A DNA stretch of 43,757 nt from Caryophanon sp. (GTDB lineage Bacteria; Bacillota; Bacilli; Bacillales_A; Planococcaceae): positions 1 through 43,757 of the forward strand of contig JAHAYH010000016.1 of the NCBI GenBank assembly GCA_018384745.1. Reading direction: 5' to 3'. Shown here one piece after another: positions 26,467-36,310 of this stretch (position 1 is its first letter; every line of letters starts with the position of its first letter). The notes under the pieces are model-generated. The model was given only the letters and a program-made list of their open reading frames with translations. It searched no databases and was not told the origin of the DNA. The translations under genes were made by a program, and so were the position numbers.

Positions 26467-26477
26467 CTGCAAAAACA

Positions 26478-26513
26478 AATGGCAGAGAAAAATGACGCTT
26501 TTTCTCTGCCATT
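26478..26513 (-). terminator. Terminator after mnmG
   Basis: A perfect 15-bp stem (AATGGCAGAGAAAAA and its complement) with a 6-nt loop, followed on the minus strand by TTGTTTTTG. Confidence 0.88.
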
Positions 26514-26526
26514 GTCTGCTTGGCGA

Positions 26527-28425
26527 TTACTCGCCGCTTACACGCGCAATTTTCCCTTGTTCAATGTACACAAGTAAAATCGAAATATCCGCTGGGTTTA
26601 CACCTGCGATACGTGATGCTTGTGCAATCGTTAATGGGCGCACTTGCTTTAACTTTTGTAGCGCTTCTGTTGCGATACTACCGATTGCATCATAATCGAT
26701 GTTTTCCGGAATTTTTTTATCTTCCATTCGTTTTAGCTTCTCTGCTTGTTGCATTGCTTTTTGAATGTACCCTTCGTACTTTAATTGAATTTCCACTTGC
26801 TCGCGTACTTCTTCACTTAACGCTTCTTCAGTTGGTTCAATTAAGCTTGCTACTAAATTGTATGTCATTTCTGTACGTTTTACGAAGTCAGATGCACGAA
26901 TACCATCTTTTAACTCCGCACCGCCAACTGAACGTACCACTTGTTGTGTCGTTTCATTTGGCTTCACGATAATGCTGCGTAAACGTTCGATTTCCGCTTC
27001 AACTTGCTCGCGTTTTTTCACAAAGCGTGCATAGCGTTCGTCTGAAATTAAGCCAACTTTATGCCCTACATCTGTTAAACGTAAATCTGCATTGTCGTGA
27101 CGTAATAATAATCGGTATTCCGCACGAGACGTTAATAAACGGTATGGCTCGTTTGTGCCCTTCGTTACTAAGTCATCGATTAATACGCCGATGTACGCAT
27201 CCGAACGTGATAAAATCACTTCTTCTTTACCTTGCACTTTTAACCCAGCGTTCATACCAGCCATTAACCCTTGACCAGCCGCCTCTTCATAACCTGACGT
27301 ACCGTTTAATTGACCCGCTGTATATAAACCGCTAATAGCTTTTGTTTCAAGCGTTGGCCATAGCTGTGTCGGCACGATTGCATCATACTCAATCGCATAA
27401 CCAGCACGCATAATTTCTGCGTTTTCTAACCCTGGAATCGATGCGACCATTTTACGTTGTACGTGCTCAGGAAGTGATGTCGAGAAACCTTGTACGTAAA
27501 CTTCTTGCGTATCACGTCCTTCTGGCTCTAAGAAAATTTGGTGACGTGGCTTGTCCGCAAAGCGCGTAATTTTATCTTCAATTGATGGACAGTAGCGTGG
27601 ACCTGTACCTTTGATCATGCCTGAGAACATCGGTGATAAGTGTAGGTTCGCATTAATGATGTCATGCGTTTCTTCACTCGTATATGTTAACCAACAAGGT
27701 AGTTGATCTGTAATGAACTCTGTCGTTTCAAAGCTGAATGCACGTGGCTCTTCATCACCTGGTTGGATTTCCGTTTTTGAATAATCAATTGTACGGCTAT
27801 TCACGCGCGGTGGCGTACCTGTTTTGAAGCGCACTAAGTCAAAACCTAGTTCCTTTAAGTTATCCGCTAAACGAATAGATGGTTGTTGGTTGTTTGGACC
27901 TGATGAATATTTTAAGTCACCGATGATGATTTCACCGCGTAAGAACGTTCCAGTTGTTAATACAACCGCATCCGCACGGTAAATCGCGCCAACTTGCGTA
28001 ATCACACCTTTGACAGCGCCATCTTCAATGATTAATTCTTCGACCATTGCTTGGCTAATTTGTAAGTTTGGTTCTTCCTCTAATAAACGCTTCATTTCGC
28101 GTTGATACAGCTGTTTGTCTGCTTGTGCACGTAATGCGCGTACCGCTGGACCTTTCGCTGTATTTAACATGCGCATTTGAATGTGCGTTTTATCAATAAC
28201 GCGCCCCATTAAACCCCCTAAAGCGTCAATTTCACGTACGACGATCCCTTTTGCAGGACCACCAACTGACGGGTTACATGGCATGAATGCGATCAGTTCT
28301 AAGTTAATTGTAAGCATTAATGTTTTCGCACCTGTTTTTGCAGCTGCATATGCCGCTTCGACACCTGCATGTCCTGACCCGACGACGATTACATCATAGT
28401 TACCTGCCTCATATTGTGTTGGCAT
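26527..28425 (-). CDS. mnmG: tRNA U34 carboxymethylaminomethyl-modifying enzyme MnmG (GidA)
   Basis: MnmG, an FAD enzyme, works with MnmE to add the carboxymethylaminomethyl group to U34 of tRNAs reading NNA/NNG codons, using methylenetetrahydrofolate. The 632-residue protein has the FAD-binding [10 protein letters not shown], the [11 protein letters not shown] signature, a second dinucleotide region and the C-terminal helical domain with [10 protein letters not shown] and [22 protein letters not shown], which binds MnmE. Normal length. The start follows GAGAGGA. It lies 28 bp after mnmE and is probably cotranscribed with it. Confidence 0.97.
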   Translation of the reverse strand: MPTQYEAGNYDVIVVGSGHAGVEAAYAAAKTGAKTLMLTINLELIAFMPCNPSVGGPAKGIVVREIDALGGLMGRVIDKTHIQMRMLNTAKGPAVRALRAQADKQLYQREMKRLLEEEPNLQISQAMVEELIIEDGAVKGVITQVGAIYRADAVVLTTGTFLRGEIIIGDLKYSSGPNNQQPSIRLADNLKELGFDLVRFKTGTPPRVNSRTIDYSKTEIQPGDEEPRAFSFETTEFITDQLPCWLTYTSEETHDIINANLHLSPMFSGMIKGTGPRYCPSIEDKITRFADKPRHQIFLEPEGRDTQEVYVQGFSTSLPEHVQRKMVASIPGLENAEIMRAGYAIEYDAIVPTQLWPTLETKAISGLYTAGQLNGTSGYEEAAGQGLMAGMNAGLKVQGKEEVILSRSDAYIGVLIDDLVTKGTNEPYRLLTSRAEYRLLLRHDNADLRLTDVGHKVGLISDERYARFVKKREQVEAEIERLRSIIVKPNETTQQVVRSVGGAELKDGIRASDFVKRTEMTYNLVASLIEPTEEALSEEVREQVEIQLKYEGYIQKAMQQAEKLKRMEDKKIPENIDYDAIGSIATEALQKLKQVRPLTIAQASRIAGVNPADISILLVYIEQGKIARVSGE

Positions 28426-28453
28426 AAATCAAATTCCTCTCTTATCTATAAAT

Positions 28454-29839
28454 CTATTTCCCTAAACAGAATTGTGAGAACAGCTGATTAATTAAGCTCT
28501 CCTGCACTGTATCACCAATAATTTCACCAAGAATTTCCCATGTACGTGTTACATCGATTTGCACCATATCTACCGGCACACCTTCTTCTGCTGCGTCAAG
28601 CGCATCCGTAATAACGTCGCGCGCTTGGTTTAATAATGCAATGTGGCGTGCATTTGATACGTACGTTAAATCGCCTTGTTCCACTTGCCCTTCAAAGAAT
28701 AATGCCGCAATCGCTTCTTCCAGCTCAATAACGCCCTCTTCTTTTAATAGCGATGTTGTCACAACACGAGATTTTCCTGCTAAGTCGTAGACGCGGTTTA
28801 AATCGATTTTACGCTCTAAATCCGTCTTATTTACGACAACGATATAATCCATATGTTGAATCGTTTCAAATAGGCGCTCATCTTCAATTGAAAGCTCCTC
28901 TGCAGAGTTTAACATAAGTAAGATTAAATCCGCTTCTTTTAAAACTTGGCGCGAACGCTCTACACCGATGCGCTCAACGATGTCTTCCGTTTCACGAATA
29001 CCAGCTGTATCGACTAAGCGAAGCGGTACGCCACGCACGTTCACGTATTCTTCAATAATGTCGCGTGTTGTTCCGGCAATATCGGTTACGATCGCTTTAT
29101 TTTCTTGCACTAAGCTGTTTAAAAGCGATGACTTCCCAACGTTCGGACGCCCTAAAATAACCGTTGATAAACCTTCACGTAAAATCTTCCCTTGTGAAGA
29201 TGTTTGTAATAACTTATCGATTTCATCGCGCACCCATGAGCACTTCTGTAATAAAACCGGCACCGTCATTTCTTCAACATCATCGTACTCAGGATAATCG
29301 ATATTGACTTCAACTTGCGCTAATGTTTCAATTAAAGCTTGACGCAAATCGCCAATTAAACGTGAGAGCTTGCCGTCCATTTGACCAAGTGCCACGTTCA
29401 TCGCGCGGTCTGTTTTTGCACGAATTAAATCCATTACCGCTTCTGCTTGCGATAAATCGATACGACCGTTTAAAAAGGCACGCTTCGTAAATTCACCTGG
29501 CTCTGCTAAACGTGCACCGTTCACAAGCACAAGCTGTAATACACGATTGACCGAAACGATCCCACCGTGACAGTTAATTTCGACAACATCTTCACGCGTA
29601 AACGTTTTCGGTGCTTTCATTAACGACAGCATAACTTCCTCAACAACTTCACCAGACTTCGGCTCATATAAATGACCGTAATGAATTGTATGTGACGGCT
29701 GCTCCGTTAAACTTTTGCCACCTGGCGTTTTAAACACGCGGTCTGCAATTTCGACTGCTTGATCTCCACTTAAACGAACGATGGCAATAGCACCTTCGCC
29801 CATCGGAGTGGAAATCGCAGCAATTGTATCAAATTCCAT
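28454..29839 (-). CDS. mnmE: tRNA modification GTPase MnmE (TrmE/ThdF)
   Basis: The 461-residue protein has the N-terminal folate-binding domain ([20 protein letters not shown]), a helical domain, and an inserted G domain with [22 protein letters not shown] and NKTD. It ends in the invariant CLGK, whose cysteine is needed for function. It partners MnmG. AGGAGG precedes the start. A group of DnaA boxes lies in the 250-bp gap upstream. Confidence 0.97.
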   Translation of the reverse strand: MEFDTIAAISTPMGEGAIAIVRLSGDQAVEIADRVFKTPGGKSLTEQPSHTIHYGHLYEPKSGEVVEEVMLSLMKAPKTFTREDVVEINCHGGIVSVNRVLQLVLVNGARLAEPGEFTKRAFLNGRIDLSQAEAVMDLIRAKTDRAMNVALGQMDGKLSRLIGDLRQALIETLAQVEVNIDYPEYDDVEEMTVPVLLQKCSWVRDEIDKLLQTSSQGKILREGLSTVILGRPNVGKSSLLNSLVQENKAIVTDIAGTTRDIIEEYVNVRGVPLRLVDTAGIRETEDIVERIGVERSRQVLKEADLILLMLNSAEELSIEDERLFETIQHMDYIVVVNKTDLERKIDLNRVYDLAGKSRVVTTSLLKEEGVIELEEAIAALFFEGQVEQGDLTYVSNARHIALLNQARDVITDALDAAEEGVPVDMVQIDVTRTWEILGEIIGDTVQESLINQLFSQFCLGK

Positions 29840-29863
29840 ACTAGTTCCTCCTAAAATAAAAAC

Positions 29864-30008
29864 TTATCCACATGTGGAAAAGTCTTATCCGCTCTTTTAC
29901 TCACTAACTACATAGACTAACATAATTTGCTTAAAATCTAAAGTAACAACGTAGCGACAACAAGTTATAAACAGCTATCCACAAGTTACCCACAGATTTT
30001 GTGGATAT
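29864..30008. promoter_or_regulatory. DnaA-box group between khpB and mnmE
   Basis: TTATCCACA (29864), CTATCCACA (29975), TTACCCACA (29986) and TGTGGATAT (30000, minus) lie in the gap. DnaA binding close to the jag gene is known for B. subtilis, about the same distance from oriC, so this is probably a conserved satellite cluster. Confidence 0.6.
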
Positions 30009-30047
30009 GTTACGAAATATTCACACAACTTGTCCGGACAACTCAAT

Positions 30048-30083
30048 AAAAAAAGACTATTTAAGCACGTGGCTTAAATAGTC
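30048..30083 (-). terminator. Terminator after khpB
   Basis: GACTATTTAAGC and GCTTAAATAGTC form a perfect 12-bp stem, followed on the minus strand by TTTTTTTATTG. Confidence 0.9.
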
Positions 30084-30091
30084 CGTATTCG

Positions 30092-30919
30092 TTATTTCAC
30101 TGGTTGAATGACTAAGTAGCGATTTGGCTCTGCACCTTCTGAAAACGTTTCGATATCCACACGTCCAGATAATACATTGTGAATAACTTTTCGCTCATAT
30201 GATGGCATCGGCTCAAACGTTACTTTTTTTCCGGTACGCACTGCCTTTTCCGCCATGCGTGACGCCAATGTTTCAAGCGCTTCTTCACGACGATCTCGGT
30301 AGTTTTCAACGTCCAATAAAATTGTAATGTATTGATTCGACTGTTTATTCACAACGAGCTGCGTTAATTGCTGTAGCGCATTTAACGTATGCCCACGCTT
30401 CCCAATAAGAAGCGCCGCCTTTTTGCTTGAAAGGTCGACGTATAACGTTTTCCCTTTTTTGTGCATATCGACGTGTAAATCATGAATATCCATTGCCTCT
30501 GCAATCCCTTTTAAGTACGCTTCTGTCACTTCTTTTACAAGTGGTGTATCATCGATCTTTTTAGGTGCTTCGACGATCGACGGCTCTGCTTGTACAGCAG
30601 GCTCCTCTTCTGCCTCGGCCACCACTTCTTGCTGAACGGGCGTTGTCGGTAGCTCCTCTACAACAATCGGTTGTTCAACGATTGGCTGCGAAGGTTTAAC
30701 TTCCTCGATAACTGGCTCAGCAATTGGTGGTGCTACTGGCTTAGGCTCTTCTTTCACACGTACAATAACGTGCGCCGAGCGTGCTCCAATACCTAAAAAG
30801 CCTTTTTTTCCCTCTTGTAAAACTTGTATGTCCACTTCCTCACGCGTTTTCCCTAGCTTTTTAAGCGCTAGTGCAATCGCTTCTTCTGAAGTAGCAGCAA
30901 TTTGCGTAGTTTGTTTCAC
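30092..30919 (-). CDS. khpB: RNA-binding protein KhpB (Jag/EloR)
   Basis: KhpB binds RNA with KhpA and is linked to control of cell elongation and sporulation-era SpoIIIJ function. The 275-residue protein has a Jag_N domain (residues 1-52, with GFLGIG), a linker of about 70 residues rich in Pro, Val and Glu, a KH domain with LIGKRGHTLNALQQL (about 171-185), and an R3H domain with R243 and H247 in PSYERKVIHNVL. The acidic linker is longer than in B. subtilis. It lies 29 bp after yidC, as usual. GGGGGGC-like sequence rather than a strong AGGAGG precedes the start. Confidence 0.95.
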   Translation of the reverse strand: MKQTTQIAATSEEAIALALKKLGKTREEVDIQVLQEGKKGFLGIGARSAHVIVRVKEEPKPVAPPIAEPVIEEVKPSQPIVEQPIVVEELPTTPVQQEVVAEAEEEPAVQAEPSIVEAPKKIDDTPLVKEVTEAYLKGIAEAMDIHDLHVDMHKKGKTLYVDLSSKKAALLIGKRGHTLNALQQLTQLVVNKQSNQYITILLDVENYRDRREEALETLASRMAEKAVRTGKKVTFEPMPSYERKVIHNVLSGRVDIETFSEGAEPNRYLVIQPVK

Positions 30920-30948
30920 GTAAAGCCCCCCTAAAAAGAGTCATTTCG

Positions 30949-31692
30949 TTACTTCTTATTCTTTAACCAAGGTTTGTGAATTACTAAGTTTTGACCGATT
31001 GAGAAGATGTTACCTACGATCCAGTATAATGAAAGTGCTGCTGGTAAAAACGCACCGAACACGATGATCATGACCGGCATGATGTACATCATCATTTTCA
31101 TTTGTGGATTATCTCCAAGTGGAGGTCCCGTTAAAAGAACCGCTAACTGCATTAAACCTGCTAAGAACGCGAAAATAATGCTTGGCTCCGCTAAATGTAC
31201 ACCTAAGAAATAACCTAAGTCATACGCAGGTGAAACATTCATACGACTGATCGCATGATAGAAACCAATTAAAATTGGCATTTGAATGAAGATCGGTAAA
31301 CAACCCGCTAACGGATTTACACCAGACTCTTGCATTAATTTCATCATTTCTTGCTGATATTGCTGCTGCGTTTGCGCATCTTTAGATGAATATTTCGCTT
31401 GTAGCTCTTTTAATTTCGGCTGCATTTCCTGCATTTGCTTTGCGCTTTTCGTTTGCTTGATCATTAACGGTAAAATAATAAGACGAATAATAATCGTTAC
31501 CGCGATAATACCTAATGCATACGTGCCTAACCAACCTGCAAATGTGTCGATTAGTGATACAAGTGGCCAAACGATGAAGCTATTCCAAAAGCCTTCGCTT
31601 TCGGCAGAGATCGGCTGATCGTACTCTGTACAACCTGCTAATGCAAGCATTGCAACCGCAAGCGTTAAAAGTACCCAAAGTTTTTTCTTCAA
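30949..31692 (-). CDS. yidC: Membrane protein insertase YidC (SpoIIIJ/OxaA1)
   Basis: YidC inserts proteins into the membrane, alone or with SecYEG. The 247-residue protein begins with a lipoprotein signal peptide (lipobox LALAGC, Cys21), has five hydrophobic helices and the conserved positively charged groove and C-terminal NLVIHKPWLKNKK. The MQPKLKELQAKY cytoplasmic hairpin is typical of the Gram-positive type. Between rnpA and khpB, the expected origin-side order. GGAGGAAG precedes the start. Confidence 0.96.
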   Translation of the reverse strand: MKKKLWVLLTLAVAMLALAGCTEYDQPISAESEGFWNSFIVWPLVSLIDTFAGWLGTYALGIIAVTIIIRLIILPLMIKQTKSAKQMQEMQPKLKELQAKYSSKDAQTQQQYQQEMMKLMQESGVNPLAGCLPIFIQMPILIGFYHAISRMNVSPAYDLGYFLGVHLAEPSIIFAFLAGLMQLAVLLTGPPLGDNPQMKMMMYIMPVMIIVFGAFLPAALSLYWIVGNIFSIGQNLVIHKPWLKNKK

Positions 31693-31829
31693 GCTTCTTC
31701 CTCCTACGTTGAAACACTATTTAGTTTTTCGTTATTTTATCATGTTCGAAAACAACTTCCTACTATACATAAAAAGCCATCTTATAAACCGATATATTTA
31801 TTTTATATGATGCTAGACGAAATTAGCAT

Positions 31830-32189
31830 CTATTCACTCTTTAATTTCTTGATTTTTAATACTTTCGCAATTTTCATGACGTGTATTAAGCTTTTCTTCG
31901 TTTCATGGAAGTCCAGCGCGGCCGCCCCATGTCTGGCGATAATAACATAATCCACATCTTGTCGTACTTCATCACGTAATTCTAATAGTGATTGACGGAT
32001 GTAGCGTTTAATTTGGTTACGCTTTACAGCATTCCCAAGCTTCTTACTAACAGATAATCCTACGCGAAAATGTTGTTGGTCTTGTTTTGGCATGACATAT
32101 ACAACAAATTGTCTGTTTGCGAATGATTTCCCCTTTTTAAACACCTTTTGAAAATCTTCATTCTTTTTAATACGCTGGCGCTTATTCAT
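31830..32189 (-). CDS. rnpA: Ribonuclease P protein component
   Basis: The 119-residue basic protein assists the RNase P ribozyme in cleaving 5' leaders from tRNA precursors. It has the RNR-type motif [31 protein letters not shown] and the start [22 protein letters not shown]. The start was chosen at the ATG after AGGTGAAGAAG; the upstream 21 codons are not conserved. rpmH lies upstream with an intrinsic terminator between the two genes. Confidence 0.95.
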   Translation of the reverse strand: MNKRQRIKKNEDFQKVFKKGKSFANRQFVVYVMPKQDQQHFRVGLSVSKKLGNAVKRNQIKRYIRQSLLELRDEVRQDVDYVIIARHGAAALDFHETKKSLIHVMKIAKVLKIKKLKSE

Positions 32190-32292
32190 CTTCTTCACCT
32201 GCTTAATTCGAACTTTTACATAAAAATATAGGGCGATCCGCGTGAAACACACAAATCGCCCGTTTTAAAACTCTTTTCCTTCGTATCTAACG

Positions 32293-32322
32293 AAAAAAAA
32301 GACCACTGATGTGGCTCAGTGG
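32293..32322 (-). terminator. Internal terminator between rpmH and rnpA
   Basis: CCACTGA and TCAGTGG form a perfect 7-bp stem with a 6-nt loop, followed on the minus strand by TCTTTTTTTTCG. It starts 2 nt after the rpmH stop codon and probably lowers rnpA expression relative to rpmH. Confidence 0.8.
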
Positions 32323-32324
32323 AC

Positions 32325-32459
32325 TTATGCTGATAATACTTTGCGACCTTTTTTGCGACGACGAGCTAAAACATTGCGACCGTTTTTAGTAGCCATGCGT
32401 GCACGGAAGCCATGTACTTTACTATGTTTACGTTTTTTTGGTTGGTACGTACGTTTCAT
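32325..32459 (-). CDS. rpmH: 50S ribosomal protein L34
   Basis: The 44-residue gene encodes [20 protein letters not shown]... with [19 protein letters not shown] at the end, the complete and highly conserved L34. The protein binds 23S rRNA in the large subunit. GGAGGTG lies upstream of the start. It marks the left edge of the dnaA-proximal origin segment, as in nearly all Firmicutes. Confidence 0.98.
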   Translation of the reverse strand: MKRTYQPKKRKHSKVHGFRARMATKNGRNVLARRRKKGRKVLSA

Positions 32460-32630
32460 TACTATACACCTCCTGTAATATAAATTTCATCTATTTTCTA
32501 CATACAGACTTGAATAGTATAAGTTACACCTCACTATTTTGTCAATCCTTTCAGAAAAAAGATTACGCTATACAACGACAAAAATATGTGTTTTACTTAC
32601 TCAAAAAACCGCTATTTTGTCGATCCACAC

Positions 32631-32940
32631 TTATCCACATTTTTGTGATTTTTCTCTGGATAACTTGTGGATATTTATTTTGCGAAATTTTTTTATCCAC
32701 AGTACTTATGCACAGGTTGTCCACATATCCATAGGGTGTGGATAACTGTTTTGTGAATAGTGGATAATTCTGTGGATAAGTTTTTTAAACCCTTGATATT
32801 ATTGTGTTTTTCTGCTATCATTAGCTTGTTTTCTCTTGTGGAAAACCTCAATACTTAAAATAATTATCCACACTATCCACAGCCTGTGGATAATTTCATC
32901 AACAGCCTATGGATAACTATTATACACAGGCTGTGAATAT
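32631..32940. other. oriC: oriC array 1: DnaA boxes between rpmH and dnaA
   Basis: I count about 14 matches or one-mismatch matches to TTATNCACA. Perfect ones: TTATCCACA at 32631, 32693 and 32864; TTATGCACA at 32706; TTATACACA at 32920; TGTGGATAA (minus) at 32737, 32771 and 32885. Weaker ones lie at 32666, 32717, 32759, 32873, 32909 and 32932. This is the counterpart of the dnaA-upstream half (incC/incA region) of the bipartite B. subtilis origin and overlaps the likely dnaA promoter. The rest of 32460-33084 holds rpmH leader sequence and an AT-rich run before dnaA; no gene is seen. Confidence 0.9.
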
Positions 32941-33084
32941 GTTTATAACTTTCATTTTTAGCCTTAAAAAGAGGGACTAAAAAACGGCCCTTTTACGACA
33001 TATAAAAATATTTACAAAACGCGTCATTTTGTACGGCGTGTATTTTCGTGTTGGCATAAAAAATAAAAAAAAGGAGCGACACAT

Positions 33085-34431
33085 TTGAAAAATTTAGAGG
33101 ATCTTTGGAATCAAGTGCTGTCTCAAGTTGAGCAAAAGATTTCAAAGCCAAGTTTTGAAACATGGTTAAAGTCGACGAAGCTTTTAACCTATAAAGGGCA
33201 AACAATTACAATTGCAGCGCCCAATTCATTTGCACGCGATTGGCTTGAAACACATTACATTCATTTAGTTGCGGGTATTTTAATAGACTTAACAGGCGAG
33301 GATTTATTGATTAAATTTGTTGTACAAAAAGATGATGACGACGATGATATTGCCCTCCCCCCTCCTGTCACATTGCCGAAAGTAGAAGAAAACTACGACA
33401 TTACATCTGGCATGTTAAATCCAAAATATACGTTTGATACATTCGTTATTGGCTCTGGTAATCGCTTTGCACATGCAGCAAGCTTAGCCGTTGCAGAAGC
33501 GCCAGCAAAAGCGTACAACCCATTTTTCATTTACGGTGGCGTAGGGCTTGGGAAAACGCATTTAATGCACGCAATTGGTCATTACGTGCTCGAACATAAC
33601 CCGAAAGCAAAAGTCGTATACTTATCATCTGAAAAGTTTACGAATGAGTTCATTAACTCAATTCGTGACAATAAAGCGATTGAATTTCGCAATAAATATC
33701 GCAACGTAGATGTACTATTAATTGACGATATTCAATTTTTAGCTGGGAAAGAATCCACGCAGGAGGAGTTTTTCCATACGTTTAATACGCTGCATGAGGA
33801 ATCAAAACAAATCGTTATTTCAAGCGACCGTCCACCAAAGGAAATTCCAACGCTTGAAGATCGCTTACGTTCGCGCTTTGAATGGGGATTGATTACCGAC
33901 ATCGCACCGCCTGATTTAGAGACGCGTATTGCGATTTTGCGTAAAAAGGCAAAAGCTGAAAAACTAGAGGATATTCCAAATGAAGTAATGCTCTATATTG
34001 CCAATCAAATCGATTCCAATATACGTGAGCTAGAAGGTGCATTAATTCGCGTAGTAGCGTATTCTTCTTTAGTGAGTAGAGAAATTAGCATCGAGCTTGC
34101 TGCTGAGGCGCTGAAAGATATTATGCCGAACTCAAAGCCGCGTGCTGTGACGATTTTAGATATTCAAAATGCCGTTGGTGAGCATTATCAAGTGCGCCTT
34201 GAGGACTTTGCGGCGAAAAAGCGTACAAAAACGATTGCCTATCCGCGTCAAATCGCGATGTATTTATCGCGTGAGCTAACGGAGTACTCATTGCCGAAAA
34301 TTGGTGAGGAATTTGGTGGCCGTGATCATACGACCGTCATTCATGCGCACGAAAAAATTTCAGCGCTGTTAAAAAACGATAAACAATTGAAGCAAGATAT
34401 TAAACAAATTCGAGCGGTGCTTGGAAAATAG
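33085..34431 (+). CDS. dnaA: Chromosomal replication initiator DnaA (TTG start)
   Basis: The 448-residue AAA+ protein has domain I ([29 protein letters not shown]), a short acidic linker with DDDDDD-like residues, domain III with Walker [16 protein letters not shown], Walker [15 protein letters not shown] and the arginine-finger region [10 protein letters not shown], and domain IV with the DnaA signature [15 protein letters not shown]. It opens oriC in the ATP form. The start is TTG, with AAGGAG 9 bases upstream and no better ATG, which may lower translation. Flanked on both sides by DnaA boxes, so it is probably autoregulated. Confidence 0.97.
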   Translation: MKNLEDLWNQVLSQVEQKISKPSFETWLKSTKLLTYKGQTITIAAPNSFARDWLETHYIHLVAGILIDLTGEDLLIKFVVQKDDDDDDIALPPPVTLPKVEENYDITSGMLNPKYTFDTFVIGSGNRFAHAASLAVAEAPAKAYNPFFIYGGVGLGKTHLMHAIGHYVLEHNPKAKVVYLSSEKFTNEFINSIRDNKAIEFRNKYRNVDVLLIDDIQFLAGKESTQEEFFHTFNTLHEESKQIVISSDRPPKEIPTLEDRLRSRFEWGLITDIAPPDLETRIAILRKKAKAEKLEDIPNEVMLYIANQIDSNIRELEGALIRVVAYSSLVSREISIELAAEALKDIMPNSKPRAVTILDIQNAVGEHYQVRLEDFAAKKRTKTIAYPRQIAMYLSRELTEYSLPKIGEEFGGRDHTTVIHAHEKISALLKNDKQLKQDIKQIRAVLGK

Positions 34432-34433
34432 CC

Positions 34434-34583
34434 TGTGGACAACTTGCCGAGTTATCCACTGAGTTATTCACAAGTTATCTACAGGTAAACCCTTTGATAT
34501 ACAAGGGCTCAAGACACTTATCCACAGTATCCACAGCCCCTATTACTATATCTATTAAAAAATAAATAAAATAATATATATAA
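34434..34583 (+). other. oriC: oriC array 2 and unwinding module between dnaA and dnaN
   Basis: DnaA boxes: TGTGGACAA (34434, minus), TTATCCACT (34452), TTATTCACA (34464), TTATCTACA (34475), TTATCCACA (34518) and GTATCCACA (34527). The last two are followed by a GC-rich GCCCC, then CTATTACTATATCTATTA, which reads as successive DnaA-trio triplets, then an AT-only run (34554-34583). This order of boxes, GC patch, trios and AT-rich DNA is the basal unwinding system described for B. subtilis. The strand opening site is therefore here, just before the dnaN ribosome binding site. Confidence 0.85.
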
Positions 34584-34600
34584 AGTGAGGTCTTTTTTCC

Positions 34601-35734
34601 ATGAAATTCGATATTATGCGAGACCGTTTATTAGACGGTTTAAACAATGCAATGCGTGCAGTAAGTTCAAAAACAACGATTCCAATTTTAACGGGTATTA
34701 AACTTGACGTAACAGCAGAAGGATTACGCTTAACAGGTAGTGATGCAGACATTACAATCCAAACGTTTATTAAAACCGAGGAAGATGGCAAACAAATCAT
34801 TAACGTCGATGCACCAGGTTCCATTGTCATCCAAGCACGTATGCTGCATGAGATCGTACGTAAGCTACCAACAAACGATGTTGAAATCGAAGTAGGTGCA
34901 GGCTTACAAACCGTAATCCGTTCTGGTAAATCTGAATTCCACTTAATCGGCTCAGATGCAAACGAATATCCACAGTTACCAGAGCTATCAAACAACGAGC
35001 AGTTCTCAATGCCAAGCGATTTATTAAAAACGGTCATTCGTGAAACGGTATTTGCCGTTGCTACGTCTGAATCACGTCCAGTATTAACAGGCGTTCATTG
35101 GCAAACAAAAGAAAACGAACTTGTATGTGTTGCAACAGATAGTCACCGTTTAGCGCGTCGTAAAGTAACAGTTGAAAACGTACCAGCAGGTCAAAACGTT
35201 GTCATTCCTGGTAAAAGCTTAAACGAGCTAAACAAAATTTTAGATGATGCAGCAGACTTAGTAGACATCGCATTAACAAACCAACAAGTGCTGTTTAAAA
35301 CAAATGAAGTATTATTCTTCTCACGCTTATTAGAGGGCAACTATCCTGATACGAGCCGTCTTATCCCAGAAGACTATTTAACAAACGTCACAATTAACGG
35401 TAAAACGTTATTACAAGCAATTGACCGTGCATCATTACTAGCACGTGAAGATCGCAACAACGTTGTTCGTTTTGAAACGCTGCAACATAACACGGTTGAA
35501 ATTTCATCAAACTCACCAGAGATCGGAAAAGTAAACGAAGAAATTGCGGTGGAAAATTTAGAGGGGGATGAATTAAAAATTTCATTCTCAGCAAAATACA
35601 TGATGGACGCATTAAAAGCGATCGATGGTCAAGATGTCATGATTCAATTTACAGGCACGATGAAACCATTTATTTTACGCTCAATTCACGACGATGCGAT
35701 TTTACAATTAATTTTACCTGTGCGTACGTACTAA
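34601..35734 (+). CDS. dnaN: DNA polymerase III sliding clamp (beta subunit)
   Basis: The 377-residue protein forms the dimeric ring that tethers DNA polymerases and repair proteins. Three clamp repeats are present: MKFDIMRDRLLDGLNNAMRAVSSKTTIPIL at the start, FHLIGSDANEYPQLP and SHRLARRKV in the middle, and the C-terminal ILPVRTY that forms the partner-binding pocket. Length matches Bacillus DnaN (378). AGTGAGG is the ribosome binding site, 14-20 nt after the AT-rich origin run. Confidence 0.97.
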   Translation: MKFDIMRDRLLDGLNNAMRAVSSKTTIPILTGIKLDVTAEGLRLTGSDADITIQTFIKTEEDGKQIINVDAPGSIVIQARMLHEIVRKLPTNDVEIEVGAGLQTVIRSGKSEFHLIGSDANEYPQLPELSNNEQFSMPSDLLKTVIRETVFAVATSESRPVLTGVHWQTKENELVCVATDSHRLARRKVTVENVPAGQNVVIPGKSLNELNKILDDAADLVDIALTNQQVLFKTNEVLFFSRLLEGNYPDTSRLIPEDYLTNVTINGKTLLQAIDRASLLAREDRNNVVRFETLQHNTVEISSNSPEIGKVNEEIAVENLEGDELKISFSAKYMMDALKAIDGQDVMIQFTGTMKPFILRSIHDDAILQLILPVRTY

Positions 35735-35735
35735 G

Positions 35736-36120
35736 TTACACACAGCTTATCCACATGCTTGTGCACAACTCATTGTGTGCAAGCATGTTTTTTAATCATT
35801 AAATAACTAATTTTTTAAAAAAGTGTGAATAATGTGGATAAGGTTGTGGGTAAAAAAATATTTTACGCTTCTTTATACCGAAAATTAAGAAAATTGTGGA
35901 TAAAGCTGTGGATAGTGGGGATAACTTTGTGCATAACTGAATATGCGTACAAGAACGATCCACAATTTGAAGGAGTTACACACAGCTTTATGTGTATAAC
36001 TTCGCTTGAATGTGGATAGATGAGCATCCAAAACAACATTGCAGCATCGTCAGTGCGAAATTGTGTATAACTTTTCAAGACCGATTAAAAATACGCGAGT
36101 TATCCCCAAACATATCCACA
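35736..36120. other. Third DnaA-box array between dnaN and yaaA
   Basis: Perfect boxes: TTATCCACA at 35747; minus-strand TGTGAATAA at 35824 directly followed by TGTGGATAA at 35833; TGTGGATAA at 35895; TGTGCATAA at 35928; TGTGTATAA at 35991 and 36062. One-mismatch boxes: 35736, 35845, 35907, 35916, 35976, 36011, 36100 and 36112. The array is as dense as the one upstream of dnaA, yet the B. subtilis origin has no such block here. The interval has no convincing gene; short frames at 35825-36078 are broken by box sequence in every genome sense. Confidence 0.8.
35754..35793 (+). terminator. Terminator after dnaN
   Basis: CATGCTTGTGCACA pairs with TGTGTGCAAGCATG (two mismatches), followed by TTTTTT. 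Its left arm shares bases with a perfect DnaA box (35747-35755). Confidence 0.75.
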
Positions 36121-36216
36121 TATTCACGGGAACACCCACATATTTTTTCGTAAGTCGTCCTACTTGTTCGATTGTATGTTCGCATGTTAAAATTTATATA
36201 CTGAATTGTCAAATCA

Positions 36217-36246
36217 GATAGTCACAGGACGTGGCTATCTTTTTTT
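36217..36246 (+). terminator. Terminator-like hairpin before yaaA
   Basis: GATAGTCAC pairs with GTGGCTATC (one G-U) around a 5-nt loop, followed by TTTTTTT. No gene is seen between it and the dnaN terminator, so it could end a transcript made within the third DnaA-box array. Confidence 0.65.
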
Positions 36247-36310
36247 ACTTTATATCGAAAATTAGGTATGATAGAGAAATACTTGTTTGGAATAATGGAG
36301 GCAAAATTAC

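Noticed and set aside
32232-32247. GCGTGAAACA upstream of rnpA resembling parS
   Set aside because: The CACGTG core is broken and one arm is poor.
35825-36078. Short open frames on both strands in the dnaN-yaaA gap
   Set aside because: They consist largely of DnaA-box repeats, lack ribosome binding sites and have no protein-like composition.
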